The notes under the pieces: generated by a model
What the model saw: only the letters and a program-made list of their open reading frames with translations
Told to the model about the DNA's origin: nothing
Databases searched by the model: none
Made by a program: the position numbers and the translations under genes
In this document: piece after piece, positions 1-11,111 of the stretch
How positions within the stretch are numbered: the first letter of the stretch is position 1
Layout: every line of letters starts with the position of its first letter
Origin: Lepidostoma basale
Lineage: Eukaryota; Arthropoda; Insecta; Trichoptera; Lepidostomatidae
Assembly (NCBI GenBank): GCA_022606425.2
Contig: JAHDVF020000053.1
Span: forward strand, 1,178,001-1,242,000
Length of the DNA: 64,000 bases
Direction: 5' to 3'

Positions 1-203
1 ACATATTTGGGATCCTACTGAGATATGCTATTTCTTAGTTTCATGTCGGTATTGTATTTTCGTTTACCGTTGTGTGTGCAAATGAGTCTCCTTATTGTTT
101 TTCGTTTGTTATATCTCATTTGTGTATAATAAAATTTAATAATTTATTCGGAATCAAATCAACCTATTAGTTATAAACAAAGTTAAATAAATATTTCAAT
201 AAA

Positions 204-369
204 ATAATAATTAAATAAAACGATGTTTTTTAACTACTTCCATATTTGTCTTTATTTAGACATCGACCGGTTTCGCCAGGCTCGCTGGCATCGACAGACT
301 GTCGATGCTGTCTTAATAAAGACAAAAGTGGAAGTAGTTAAAAAAACTTCGTTTTATTTAATTATTATT
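204..369. repeat. Foldback repeat, hairpin family 3
   Basis: The two halves are inverted copies: the stretch reading AAATAAAACGATG and TTTAACTACTTCCA on the left returns as its complement on the right. The centre holds a GCCAG/CTGGC stem next to GAAAC and GGTC on the minus strand. The same centre recurs near 13150, 27090, 53700, 59600 and 61810. It resembles the hammerhead-like hairpins described in the findings, but its core is degenerate. Confidence 0.7.
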
Positions 370-431
370 TAAAATGAACTTCCATCAAGAGATTTCAGTA
401 AAATCATTTGATTATTTCAGTAAAAGGCTTT

Positions 432-475
432 TAATTCGGCTAAATTTATGAGTTTTAATAAATTTAGCCGAATTT
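432..475. repeat. Short inverted repeat
   Basis: An imperfect palindrome: AATTCGGCTAAATTTA is followed after a short loop by TAAATTTAGCCGAATT. It lies in AT-rich spacer, no gene adjoins it, and I assign no function. Confidence 0.6.
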
Positions 476-591
476 TTAAATTTATTAATTTTAATTTTTA
501 AATTTATTAAAGTTTAAACAAGCATGCCTTCGCTTATTTAAAAAAGTGATCTAGAAGAAAATTAGGAGTACACTGTCAAAATAAGGAGTAT

Positions 592-1075
592 TTATTTTCT
601 TCTTCTTCTTCCTGTGCCGTGTCAGGTCCCCCCGACGTTGGCGATCACTCCGTCCTCATTCCGGTCCACTCTCTAATGTTGCGCAGCCAGGACATCTGTT
701 TTTCTCGCCATAGTGATTTCCTGGGAATGATAATCAGAGTGGTTTCCCGTTGCCTTCTCTGATGGGTTTTTCTGTAGGGGTCACCTTCCCTTAGCTGGGG
801 GGTCCGGTTTTGTGGCGCCGGACACTCGCCATTCATCCTCTCCCTATCTGCTATGGCTGTTGTTAATGCCAGTGGCCACATTGCCCGGGGCTCGCGGGGC
901 CTTAGAGACCACTCGTGGACGCTAGGGAGTAGGACTATTGGTAGTGTTGCTGATGGAATGCAACTGTGGCGTTACACGGCATTTTATAGGCACATATTTT
1001 CCAGCGGAATATGCACCACCGTGACCCTACCAAACTTTGAGCCCCCTCCCAGTATTTATTTTACAGGTGTATATT
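592..1075 (-). mobile_element. SINE-like element with LINE-derived, GAA-tailed 3' end
   Basis: Read on the minus strand, this begins with a GC-rich body (about 1075 to 760). It continues into the LINE C-terminal motif QMSWLRNIREWTG and ends in a (GAA)n tail at 600-612. The body is shared with 39420-39755 on the plus strand, and the 3' part with the LINE at 6120-6630. The 78-residue minus-strand ORF here spans the body-tail junction and is probably not a gene. I infer a non-autonomous element using LINE machinery. Confidence 0.6.
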
Positions 1076-1431
1076 AATTTCCGATCAAGCAAGCGATATT
1101 AATTTAGAGAAATGAATATATTTTCCTTCTATATTTCTATGGCTTTACTTGTCGTAACATCGCCTGTATGGCTGACACCATTACTATTTGTAACATTGCC
1201 TGTATGGCTGACACGGTGACATTTGAATTCAAATCATTTTGATTTGTATTTGCATTGAAATGTACACTTCAAAAATTGTTTTCCTATATTATTTTAAAAA
1301 GGCTTCAATATACATTGTGTCAATAATTATTTTTCTGACAAGATTGACATTTCAAAATATTGTACAACGGTTTTATCTTATTATTTATTCTAATATTTTG
1401 AAATTTATGGATTTGCTTTATTTTTATAAGG
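1076..1431. other. Unassigned AT-rich spacer
   Basis: I see no gene. One short tandem duplication of about 37 bp is present at 1153-1217, where the phrase CCTGTATGGCTGACAC occurs twice. Confidence 0.6.
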
Positions 1432-1765
1432 ATTAATTGTATCTCAATAGAGACGAAGATGTAAATTGCTTTCTGGGAACAGAATATGGTGGCCGAGGCG
1501 CTTACAGGACTTATGACCTGTCATTGGTTGGGTTGAGCGATCGCTTTATGTTTAACAACATTTCCCATTCCACCCTTCTTACGACCACCACGTCTGACAA
1601 ATTTTTGGAAGATGAATATATATGCTAGAATGCTGCACTGCTCTTCACATTTTTGGGAAGCATTAAGCAGAAAATCTTTATTAATGCACTGTGAAAGGTT
1701 CTGCAAATCATACAGTACTAGATTACGCCTGGAGATGTCTCTCCAATTTTTATGCTTTTTTTGTT
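1432..1765 (+). mobile_element. MITE-A copy, right end missing
   Basis: Starts with the family terminus AATTGTATCTCAATAGAGAC and follows the internal sequence of the full copies at 18820 and 50692, including the GACCTGTCATTGGTTGGGTT block. No inverted terminus closes it on the right. Small ORFs on either strand here recur in other copies only because the repeat recurs. Confidence 0.75.
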
Positions 1766-1959
1766 TTATAATAATTACGTGAAAAAATGCTCTAAGATAC
1801 AGGGTCACTCGTGTGTTAAAGAGAAATATAGGCTATTTAGGACCAGGTTAATAACATGTTTTATTTCTTCTTTACGTCGTATTTATCTTAAAAAGCCCAA
1901 AGTGCTAAGTGGTTTAAACATAAAACAAAGAAAAATGTATTGAACTGTTTACACTTTAT
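1766..1959. other. Unassigned AT-rich spacer
   Basis: Nothing recognisable; a small plus-strand ORF shows no conserved motif. Confidence 0.5.
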
Positions 1960-2617
1960 TATATTTGATACTGGTTCTGATTTAAAAAAATGGTTTGATT
2001 CATGTGGTGCTCCTGTCAATTTGGAGATATTTCTTGTATAAGTGAATTGTTTTGGTCAATTTGATTGTTGCCGCACTTTGTGATAGTTATTTGTGACACA
2101 AAATACGTTTTCACTCTTCTGATGTTAAAATAATACAAGTTTTTTCGTTTATAAAAATAATTTTGACAGGTGTCAAAATAAATTTTTCATTTGTTCCAAT
2201 GACAATTTGAATAAATTCTTCAATCAAATTTTCAAGTTATTGCTGGTGTTGGATTGTTTTAAGTGCCTTATTAAAATGAAAACAGTGGAATAAAAAATTA
2301 AATAAACACAAATGCCCGGATCGTCCAGCTGACGACAAGTGCACCATCTAAAAGAACATTATGTGTTAAATTATTTTTATGTGTTATTTTATTTTATATC
2401 ATTGTATTTTGTATAATTTGTTTTAGATTTATTATGTAGACGTTGAATGATTGAAGTTTGCGCGGGAGATGCCTACTGGTGGCGATTAGGTTCGCAACCC
2501 ATCACACCGCGTCTCTCGCGTTGGCGAAAAGAGAAGAATGGAGTGCAGCATCGATTAAAGTGTTGCAGTTCGGCGTGAAGGCGTGAAGGCGTGATAGTTA
2601 GTTAGTTAGTTAGTTTA
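1960..2617 (+). mobile_element. Composite SINE, Penelope-LTR-like 5' part and RTE 3' tail
   Basis: The whole 650-bp unit recurs at 14396-15024, and its 3' half recurs at 22270-23430 (interrupted) and 57365-57714. The 5' third resembles Penelope-type LTR sequence also seen near 27330 and 46020. The middle has a pol III box-B-like GGTTCGCAACCC. The 3' end is related to the final bases of the local RTE and closes with (GTTA)n. It has no coding capacity. Confidence 0.75.
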
Positions 2618-2728
2618 TCTTAAAATTGGCAACATATTTAATGTTAATTGTTTAAATATGAGTTATCATAATTTCATTTTACTGTTATTTTGGCTTTTTG
2701 TTCTACTGGACAGTTTAACATTCTTTGA

Positions 2729-2853
2729 CATGAAATTTAATTGTATCTCAATAGAGACGAAGATGCAAACTGGAATCTGAATATGGTTGATCAAGGTGTT
2801 TACAGGACATATGACCTATCATCGTCTCTATTGAGATACAATTAAATTTCATG
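2729..2853. mobile_element. MITE-A, short internally deleted copy
   Basis: A 125-bp element with perfect 32-bp inverted ends: CATGAAATTTAATTGTATCT and onward, mirrored at 2822-2853. The interior is only about 60 bp. Flanking sequence to about 2935 is shared with the flank of the copy at 33674. Confidence 0.85.
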
Positions 2854-2982
2854 AATTAATCACCCATGGATAAAATCCAGGATTCGTATACAGGTATAAG
2901 AATACATTCACAAAAAATGTTCTTTGACATGTCTATAAAAAAAGATATCGCTTAGTGGCTTAATATTATATTAATCATAAAA

Positions 2983-3515
2983 CTAACTAACTAACCATCA
3001 CGCCGTCTCCTTGAAAAAGAAGGCAGAAATAATGAATCGTCACATTATTCTTTTCTGACATACTTATATCGCTTCCCCAAAATTCATACATCGTATCTCA
3101 TGCACACACGTTGATTTTTCCGACTTCTCGGGTGGTCGACATTTAACGTTTGAATTATTTGATCATGCCACGTTTTCCTCAGTCATCATATATTTCTTGT
3201 TTCGTTTACAAAAATAACATATACTTTATTGAATATTCTTTCTTTATTCATTATTTCCTTGTGTCTAAATCATCTTAATGATATTATCATTACTTTGTTC
3301 ATATATCTTTCATTGGAACTGAGTTCACTTCTTTAATTTGCATTTGACACTCTATTTACATGAAAGAGTGAGTGATCTCATTTCTACTGCATGCATTATT
3401 TCGCTAGTTCCATGCTTCACATCTGTACTTAAGGGTAGGTATAAAAAAAACAATAGTGCATTGCCATTTTAACTTTTTTGGAAAGACTTGCTTGCGATTA
3501 CGAGTTAAAGTAGAC
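2983..3515 (-). mobile_element. RTE-like LINE, decayed 3' part
   Basis: The (TAAC)n end and ACCATCACGCCGTCT mark the LINE 3' terminus on the minus strand. The rest follows the C-terminal coding region of the better copy at 17456-18070, with many indels and stops: Arg-rich RGRPR segment, then the YGSEAW region. Confidence 0.7.
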
Positions 3516-3552
3516 CGTTCAGTCATTCACTTTCATTCATTTAACATAGATT

Positions 3553-4136
3553 AGGCAATCCCAAAGTGGTGTATATCGACCCCGATTCCGACCTGCAAGG
3601 AATCCACGTCAATGAAAAAAAAATGGGGCTCCATGAGATATAAATGGGGGTCTACAAGAGTGGATCCCATTTAGGTAGGCCGTCACCAAAATGTTAGTTT
3701 CCGTAAATGTAATAATCTACCTCCTCACAGATAGTACATATATAAGTACTTAGCAATACTTTCTCATAATAGACCTACATTAATTTATTATGTATATCAT
3801 AAAACTGTCCCTTCTATTATATTATTGAGTTTTTGTGTATTTATTTTATTTTAAAATGTTGGATTTCCATCTGTTTTTCGTTTTAACTAATAAATAAATA
3901 ACTAATAAACGAAACATTTATTTTATTTTAATGATTTCTTTTCTACAGTAAACCCTATCAAAGAAGCTCTGTTCCAACTTTAAAACAAATTTATAGTTAT
4001 GATGATTTTGCAAAAAAAAAAACAATACTAATATTGTATCACAGCGGATAACCATTTTCCCGAGAAAGCGGGGGTCTTTACAAAAAAAAATCGGCGCGTG
4101 GTCTACGGGCCAAAAAAAGGACCTCTGATATACTCG
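3553..4136. mobile_element. hAT-2-like DNA element, degenerate
   Basis: The left part (CCCAAAGTGGT, GGGGGTCTAC) and right part (ATCGGCGCGTGGTCTACGGG, GGACCTCTG) match the two ends of the hAT at 60898-61320. The middle (about 3700-4030) is unrelated AT-rich sequence. No target duplication is visible. Confidence 0.5.
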
Positions 4137-4169
4137 TACATCATAAGAAATATATATATATTTTTTTTT

Positions 4170-4552
4170 ACATAATTTTGGCGGATAATGTGTTAAGTTA
4201 AGGGGGAGTAAGGGGGATCCTATCGACTCTTCGAGCAGTGCATGGCCATCACCGTGGTGATGGCCATGCTACGCTGGAGGATTGATCTGATCCCAAGTAC
4301 CTATTCACACCTCCTCGACTTTGGTGTCCCCTGGAAACTATGCGAAATGTTAGAGATCGAGTGTTAATTAACTCGGTGGATAATATTGATGCATAGGCTA
4401 ACATGGAAGGACACCTCGCCAACCCGTCTGGCATGCGTGGTGTTGTAATGCCAACCACCCCCCGTATGACATGTCATACATGGAGAAGTATGGGGGAGGC
4501 CTATATCCAGCAGTGGACGATAAAGGCTGTTAAAGAAGAAGAAGAAGAAGGT
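4170..4552 (+). mobile_element. LINE 3' end with (GAA)n tail
   Basis: The reading MEKYGGGLYPAVDDKGC just before the tail is a recognisable relative of insect LINE C-termini. It ends AAAGAAGAAGAAGAAG. It contains a perfect 28-bp palindrome (4241-4268). Upstream frames are broken. Confidence 0.6.
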
Positions 4553-6119
4553 GTTAAGTAGCAGAAGTTTAAAAAATCAGTTTTTCATGTTTCAACAGCG
4601 AGTTTATAGAAATAGGTATTTTAAATGATACATTTTTATTTTTGTTAAAAAAACTACCGTTTTAACAGGTAATGCTTTTGTTGTAAAATTATATTTGTCA
4701 CGTACGTTACGGGGGATCTTATATCCGGTGCAAACAGGAAAAATAAATCTGGCAGTAAATGTTGCGAAAATTTTACAGTATGTGAAATTCATGAATGTCA
4801 CTGAAAGAGAGAGGAATCGTGTGGGAATTATGTAAATTTACTTTGATACCACATACAGGGGTGTATCACAGCGGATATTCATTTTGTACACGAGTAATTA
4901 AAGAAGCAATTTAAATTTTAGCGGTTTACTTATGTGGGCAATTACATTATGATTTTTATTCGTGGTTTTTGATTCATTATCACAAACAAAAAATATCTGA
5001 AATTATAGAAAATTATAAAAGGCCTGTGTGTTTTATTTATAATTTAAAAAAAAGACATAGAAATTGTGATCACATAAGCCAATTATTAAATATAACAATT
5101 TAAAAAAATAAAGTGTGTACATATTTCGTATTGTTGATGATTTGTATGATAAGGTGATTTTCTACTTGCTTATAGTGTAATGTAGATTTCTCTGTAATCT
5201 AAAAACCGATGTTTAGTTAAAATACCTCATTTGAAAGTTAAATCTTTGTAGATGTTTTCTAAATAATTTGCAAGAAAAATTAATGCACGTTTTATTTTTA
5301 AATCGCCTTCGCTTTGGAATATGTCAATAAAAATAATAAAAATGTATGATATTTCCATCTGGTATTTCCTAATGTAGACAGACGGTTTAAGTTTTTGTAT
5401 AGATAATAAATACCTGTTATGTTCACTAATTAGGAAAATAATAAAAGTTTGATTGTGACAAACAGATATTTTTAAATTAATTTTTAAAACACCTGACCTC
5501 GATATATTAAAAAAAAAACTGAATTCGTTTTATGCATCTCAAAATTTTTTCACTTTTGCATAATGCCTGACATGACATAATTCATCGTGAATAGCCTCCC
5601 CTACAACCTTCTCGAAGGAATGTATTCAATAACCAATAACCCTGCATAATATTTAGTGAATGTTTTTATACTATTCAAGGTTCTTTCAGCACCATGATTA
5701 AGCTTTGTGTTTTAAATTATAATAGTAATATAATAAAATGGTATTTTTATATTCTTTATTCAGCATTTCAAAACAAAATAAAAAAATAATGACAAACAAA
5801 ACAAACAGGTGTCTAAACATCACTCTTGTCCCTTGATACGGATATAACTTCTTAGAGATCATTTTACAGTAGAATTATAATTTCTCGCGGAATCCTTTGT
5901 AAATTTCCCGGAACTCAAGAGTTCTGCGGAGACCAGGTTAAAGAACTCTGCATTATATAAAAATACGTTTTTATTTGCAAATACAGGTGTACGCTTCGTA
6001 TTTTTTTAAAATATGTTAAATTTAACAATAAGCCTCTTTGGATTGCATAAAAGCAAGAATCTTTCTTTGTATTTGGGAAATATGTACCATATCTTATCGC
6101 AATTATGAGGTTGTTTAGA
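4553..6119. other. Unassigned AT-rich region
   Basis: About 1.5 kb without recognisable coding, repeat termini or RNA features. GTATCACAGCGGATA at about 4862 also occurs near 4036, so part is probably old repeat. Confidence 0.5.
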
Positions 6120-6630
6120 GACAAATGAAATCACTATTCTGCAATGATAACGTAAATTTGAAACTCCGCCAGAGAATGATCAAATGCTATGAGTGGTCTG
6201 TTTTATTGTACGGGTGTGAAACTTGGACCTTGAAAGTTAACTCAATGAACAGACTGGAAGCATTTGAAATGTGGCTCTATCGCCGAATGCTCAGAGTTCC
6301 CTTGACAGACATCGTTACCAATACCGAAGTCCGGAGGCGAGCTAGAGTTGACAGGGAATCGTTATCAACTATCAACGTTCGAAATATCTCACATCTGGGT
6401 TATACCTATACTGCGTGGGGAAAAGTACCACCTTCTCCAACTGATATTGGAGTGAAAAATTGAGGGACGCCGAGGGCTCGCAAGGAGACAAATGTCCTGG
6501 CTTCGAAACGTGAGGGAGTGAACCGGCATCCGAAGTGTGGAGGAGCTGTTCCGAGCGGCGCAGGACAGGGACAGGTTCGCCGAGGTGATCGCCAACGTTG
6601 GGGGGACCCGACAGGGCACTTGAAGAAGAA
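6120..6630 (+). pseudogene. GAA-tailed LINE, C-terminal ORF remnant
   Basis: The first part reads as the post-RT region of a LINE: LLYGCETWTLKVNSMNRLEA then FEMWLYRRMLRVPLTDIV. After a frameshift near 6400 it continues in another frame as RGEKYHLLQLILE, RRQMSWLRNVRE, EELFRAAQDRDRFAEVIAN and GGTRQGT. In-frame stops occur at the E of LILE and in WLRNVRE. A (GAA)n tail starts after 6615. The WLRNVRE segment is shared with the SINE-like element at 592. It is a dead, 5'-truncated insertion. Confidence 0.85.
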
Positions 6631-6654
6631 GAAGAGACAACCGATTTGTGCAAT

Positions 6655-6870
6655 ATAATCTTCACCAATATCATCATCATCCTATATCCGTCTACTCCTG
6701 GGCGTAAGCTCTCCGTGTGCTTCCATGTTTATCGATCATGGACAACACGCATCCATGTTGTACCGGCGGTCTCTTTAATGTCGTCCCTCCATCGAAGTTG
6801 AGGACGTCCTGGGTTTCGGGTCGCAATTCTAGGACACCAGTAAAGAAAACGTTTTGTCTTATCCCTGGGA
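6655..6870 (-). mobile_element. LINE 3' end with (ATC)n / (GAT)n tail
   Basis: ATCATCATCAT at the left end is the antisense of a (GAT)n tail. Minus-strand frames include GVDGYRMMMM at the tail and a hydrophilic, decayed C-terminal region. The LINE family is not resolved. Confidence 0.5.
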
Positions 6871-7369
6871 ATTGGTTTGCTTCAAAATACAATAACTTTG
6901 CTGGTGTTTGAGATGGAAATGGGGCTTTTAATTTGATAGTTTTTTATTTTCATATATTGGACTATTACATACGTTGCATATATTGCGTTGGATATAAAAA
7001 TTAGTGCAATCTTAAATTTAAAACTACATCTCATCATTCATTAAACATTATAAATGCGATCTTGAAGTGAGTCACTCGGGTAAACGGCGCTATATAAATG
7101 AACCTTCTTATGTTTATGAATCCTTACTAAAATATTTTTATTTAATGCCATGCGTTTTTTTAACAAATCAAAGAAAAGCAGGAATACATTTTTTTTGTGC
7201 CGCTAGACATTCAAAATATTATATTAAATACTGTAATAATAGATCACCCTGTATAGCGAGTAACTTATGTACTTCCTAAAAATCTGTTTTGGATGTGTTA
7301 CTGGCCGAGCACCTGACGCGGACATTAAATGACATTAAAAGTGATTGTAAAACAAAAACATTAAATTCT
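6871..7369. other. Unassigned AT-rich spacer
   Basis: No gene or repeat boundary recognised. Confidence 0.5.
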
Positions 7370-7475
7370 TTATATACTGTTCAATTAATAAACTTTGTTT
7401 TATATATCACAATTGTATTTTTATTTTTATTTTATGCGACAGCAGTTTCGTCAACCTATGTTAACACCTGATTAA
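7370..7475 (-). mobile_element. Penelope-like LTR remnant with broken hammerhead
   Basis: Matches the Penelope-like block at 27190-27300: TTTGTTTTATAT, CACAATTGTATTTTTATTT, then GCGACAGCAGTTTCGTCAAC. On the minus strand, GACGAAAC and GTC remain, but the CTGATGA strand is replaced, so no ribozyme is expected. Confidence 0.65.
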
Positions 7476-8028
7476 ATTTAAAACCATAAAATAAACCTTT
7501 AACGTCCACAAAATAATTCTAAATTTTAAACATTATTTTTTTACAAAAGCTCCGACCGATAAAAATACAATCTAACGCTTTGTCTTTTTTTTAATCTTTG
7601 TATTAAATTTCCCTATTACCCTGTCTTAAGGAGTTAAATAACACCGCTCACATATATTTATAAAAAAATAGGTTATGTTAAGTTCCAATAAATTAATAAA
7701 AAACAAATTCAAAAATACTTAATCATTAAAAAAAAAGTATTCAATAGTTCCAACATTGTTGTGTTATCTTATTAATTCGATGTATGAATGTTAAAAAATG
7801 AGAGAAGTGTGTCAAAAAAGAACGCTCGAAGGTTAATTCTTTCTGTCAAACACTTTCGTTGAGATGGCGTGGTTAGTGCGTTAATTTAATCTTGTTCTGG
7901 AATATAAACCAAATATCATGGAACATTGGTTATGTGTTCTCTATAGTAATATTATTTTATGTTTACCAGACACTGGCAACACGTTGACTTAGGCATTCTA
8001 GTGTAATATTAGTTTGTTTAATTTATAC
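7476..8028. other. Unassigned AT-rich spacer
   Basis: No gene or repeat recognised up to the hAT target duplication. Confidence 0.5.
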
Positions 8029-8036
8029 AGTAGTAC

Positions 8037-8909
8037 CAGTGGCGGTTCTTCCATACAAGCCGAAAAGCCGGGCCTTAAAAAATCTATAATAAAACAATGT
8101 TTATTGCGCGTTTGAGTCGTCTACGAATAAAATAATATTTTGAATTTTCGCGCGAGTTAAAGCGATTTAATTCGTTGCGTAAATGACTCCGCTGACATGC
8201 GCAGAAATGACCTAAGTGTGTGTTTTGTTCCACTCATACGCGCCGTATTTTATTTCACTCATACGTACCGTAGGTGAGATGCCCACGATATCGCCTACGT
8301 CCACATGTTTTGTTTTATGTTTTCGATGGGCTTCATATTGGGCTTGCAAAATGTAAAACAGTCTTTGTCGGACTTGTGTATTTTTGGCTTGTAATCATAT
8401 AGCTAGGTGCATATATACCAGAAGATATCTACAATTTTTTGTGTGGATTTGAAGCCGGGCTTTATCTTTCTGAAGTATGTTACTATTCGATGTGTCACGA
8501 ACTTCATTTCTATTGTCAGAATGTTATCTGTCATTTAGGTTATGTGCAGAAATGTTATGAAAAGAAAGATTATGTCATTTCTTTACGAACATTTATTTAT
8601 AATTCGTGTTTCGGTGTTAACAAATTTATTATTATTGTGTATTAACAGTTTATTTCTTATTAATTATATTTAATCTTGTATTTGTAAATACATTATTATT
8701 TTATAAAAGTACGTGAGTTTGGTGACGCAGAAAATTATTTTTTTTGTATAGATTTAAAATGCGCCTAAAATGGGATTTAAAATCAATTAATTTAGAAAGA
8801 CAAAACTCTTTTAATCCGGAAAAATACATTATCGTGACCCTCTTCTAATATTATAACACAAAAAAGTCGGACGGGCTTGCCTTACTGGTTGACCCTAGGC
8901 ACGCCACTG
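8037..8909 (+). mobile_element. hAT-1, non-autonomous, copy 1
   Basis: An 873-bp element with CAGTGGCG at both ends in inverted orientation, flanked by a perfect 8-bp target duplication AGTAGTAC (8029-8036 and 8910-8917). The terminus and 8-bp duplication are diagnostic of the hAT superfamily. The same element occurs at 34696-35537. No transposase is encoded; a 68-residue ORF inside shows no known motif. A truncated left end sits at 32775-32834. Confidence 0.93.
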
Positions 8910-8917
8910 AGTAGTAC

Positions 8918-9375
8918 GCAATTAATGGATATTCATGTTTAAAAAAACACGTCAGTGTTCTCTGAAACTGAATGATAATAAATAAATAAAAATTCCGTAC
9001 TAATTTTTGATAAAATGTCAATTGTTAGTTCTTTACGTGCATTCGTTGCGTAATTTAAAAAAATCTTTTAACCTGTTCGTCGACAAACTAAATGAAAAAA
9101 AAACTCCCTTCCTTTCATTTTGAGCTAATTTATTGCTTAATGAAAAATGCTGATAGTGGGAGAGGTAAAAAAGTGCTAAACTCGCATTAATAGATAATAT
9201 CTAAATTATATTGTGGGTTCCTGAACAAAATATTAAATTGAAAAGAAAATTAAACACTGCGTTAAACCATTTTTTATTTATTTTGTTTTCATTAAATAAA
9301 CTACCATAGCTAGAAAACAGAAGTTTTCCTTCGTATAAAGGAATATATTAAATAATATACCAAATAATTTGGGCA
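8918..9375. other. Unassigned AT-rich spacer
   Basis: Nothing recognisable. Confidence 0.5.
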
Positions 9376-9624
9376 AAAAACATATGGAAAGAATCGTAAA
9401 AAAATTATATGTTTACGATGTAAATTGAACCAGAAATAGAGAAAGACCGATGAAAACGTGGCACGATGAAATAAATCAAATATTGAATGTCGGCCATGTA
9501 AGGAGTCAAAGAAATCGACGAGAAATTGTTGAGGAAGCGAGAGAAATATGTCAGGAAAGAAAAGTGTGGCAGTCCATTCTTTCTGCCTACCCTTTTGTTC
9601 GTGTACATTACTAACTAACTAACT
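9376..9624 (+). pseudogene. RTE-like LINE, 3' fragment
   Basis: Encodes in broken frames the end of the local RTE: the RTRNRERPMKTWHDEINQ region, ILNVGHVRSQRNR, then EEAREICQERKVWQSILSA. The usual terminator and (GTTA)n tail are replaced by a TAAC repeat at 9612-9624, which abuts the Helitron. Confidence 0.8.
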
Positions 9625-9625
9625 C

Positions 9626-10547
9626 ATTGCTTCCAATGCCAAACGAACGACACAAATGTCTACAAATCTACTTCATGGGCGGTAAGGACATTAATCGTGT
9701 GCGACTTGGTATCATACAAATCGATCGATACAGTGTGCGATGCCAACGAAGCTGTAAATTATCCAACTGAGTTTTTGAGCTCACTGGATTTGCCAGGCAT
9801 GTCACCACACCATCTACGACTGAAAGTTGGATCTCCGGTTATTTTACTTTGGAATTTGAATCTACCACGGCTGTGCAATGGCACGCGATTGGTCATTAAA
9901 AAAATGATGAAAAACATTATCGAAGCCATTATTTTGAATGGAAAATTCCGAGCCAAAAATGGTTTGCTGCCACAAATTCCAATGATTCCCACTGACGTGC
10001 CAATTGAATTCAAACGCGTTCAATTTCCTATTAGATTGGCATTCGCAATGACAATCAATAAGTCGCAAGGTCAAACGATGTCTGTTTGCGGCTTAGATTT
10101 GGGCACACCATGTTTTTCACACGGACAATTATACGTGGCATGTTCTCGCGTGGTCAAACCATCGAGATTATTTGTGTAAGCTAAAGACGGTCTGACAAAA
10201 AATATCCTACACTTAATTACTCTTCGAAATTATTATTGATTTTCTTAATTTCATTTTCCTACTTTAGGATAAAAAATATATGACTTTTATTCACTTCACA
10301 TTTAACTTTTAAGAGATATAACAATGAATATGTCCGTTACTTTAATGAAATACGTTGAATTGAGAAAATGGATGGTTGGTGTATTCTATTTTTTATCGAC
10401 GGTCATCGTCTACAGCGCTCCATTCCTCTTTTTGTCATGGATCCCATCCCCGCACACATACAATACATTCGTTATTTTTTATTTAACAACCATAATATTC
10501 ACTACAAATAATTTATATGGCAGAACAACGTTTACCGGGTCAGCTAG
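9626..10547 (+). pseudogene. Helitron, C-terminal helicase and 3' terminus
   Basis: The long frame (9697-10179) is the C-terminal Pif1-like helicase region of an animal Helitron. Visible motifs are GDLV-like CDLVSYKSIDTVCDANEA, LKVGSPVILL, LCNGTRLVIKK, then AFAMTINKSQGQT and YVACSRV, the last two being helicase motifs V and VI. Just upstream in another frame, MPNERHKCLQIYFMGG comes from a different part of the helicase, implying an internal deletion. A stop follows LFV, after which KDGLTKNI is still readable. The element ends in the Helitron CTRR signature, CTAG at 10544-10547 followed by T, preceded by a weak GGCA/TACC hairpin. The Rep nuclease is absent. Confidence 0.9.
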
Positions 10548-10814
10548 TAAATGTATATGTTTTACTCCTGTTTATATAATTTTCACGTTTAAATACCGGA
10601 ATCTTCCGACCATTTAAGAATCGTGTTCTAACCCCCATTTATCAAAACCTTTCCAAGCTTGCGTTTGGAATTCGCGAAATTAATAAATAATTTATTATAT
10701 TTAGGTATCACCCCCCCCCCTTCTCTGTTTGTATTTATGAAATATAAATTTGTAAAATTACGTTACGTTTTTTTTCAAAAAGTTTCAAAAAGTATACTTG
10801 TGGTATAGTTAGGA
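10548..10814. other. Spacer with a C-tract
   Basis: AT-rich, with a run of about ten C at 10710-10719. No gene seen. Confidence 0.5.
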
Positions 10815-11110
10815 TCAATCAAAATCAATATTTGGTCCCTTTTCTCTTAATATGTTGATTATTACAACTCAGACCAAATATTACTGCCAAAATGTGAAAC
10901 AAAAAGTGAACTCCCGAAATAACCATCTGAGAAAGTTAACATACATGTTTGAGAATCTGGTATTTCCGATCAAGCACTCGTGTTTGGCAATCAATATTCG
11001 GTCCCTATTTTCTTAAAATGTTGATTATTACAACTCAGACCAAATATAACTGCCAAAATGTGAAACAAAAAGTGAACTCCCGAAATACCATCTGAGAAAG
11101 TTAACATACT
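10815..11110. repeat. Tandem duplication, about 175-bp period
   Basis: The block from the GGTCCC motif through GTGAAACAAAAAGTGAACTC and CTGAGAAAGTTAACATAC occurs twice, at 10815-10947 and 10985-11110. Only scattered differences separate the copies. Confidence 0.85.
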
Positions 11111-11111
11111 A

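Noticed and set aside
2590..2616. (GTTA)n / (TTAG)n tracts as telomere-like repeats
   Set aside because: They occur only as short tails directly after RTE or SINE 3' ends and are tetramers, not the insect TTAGG pentamer.
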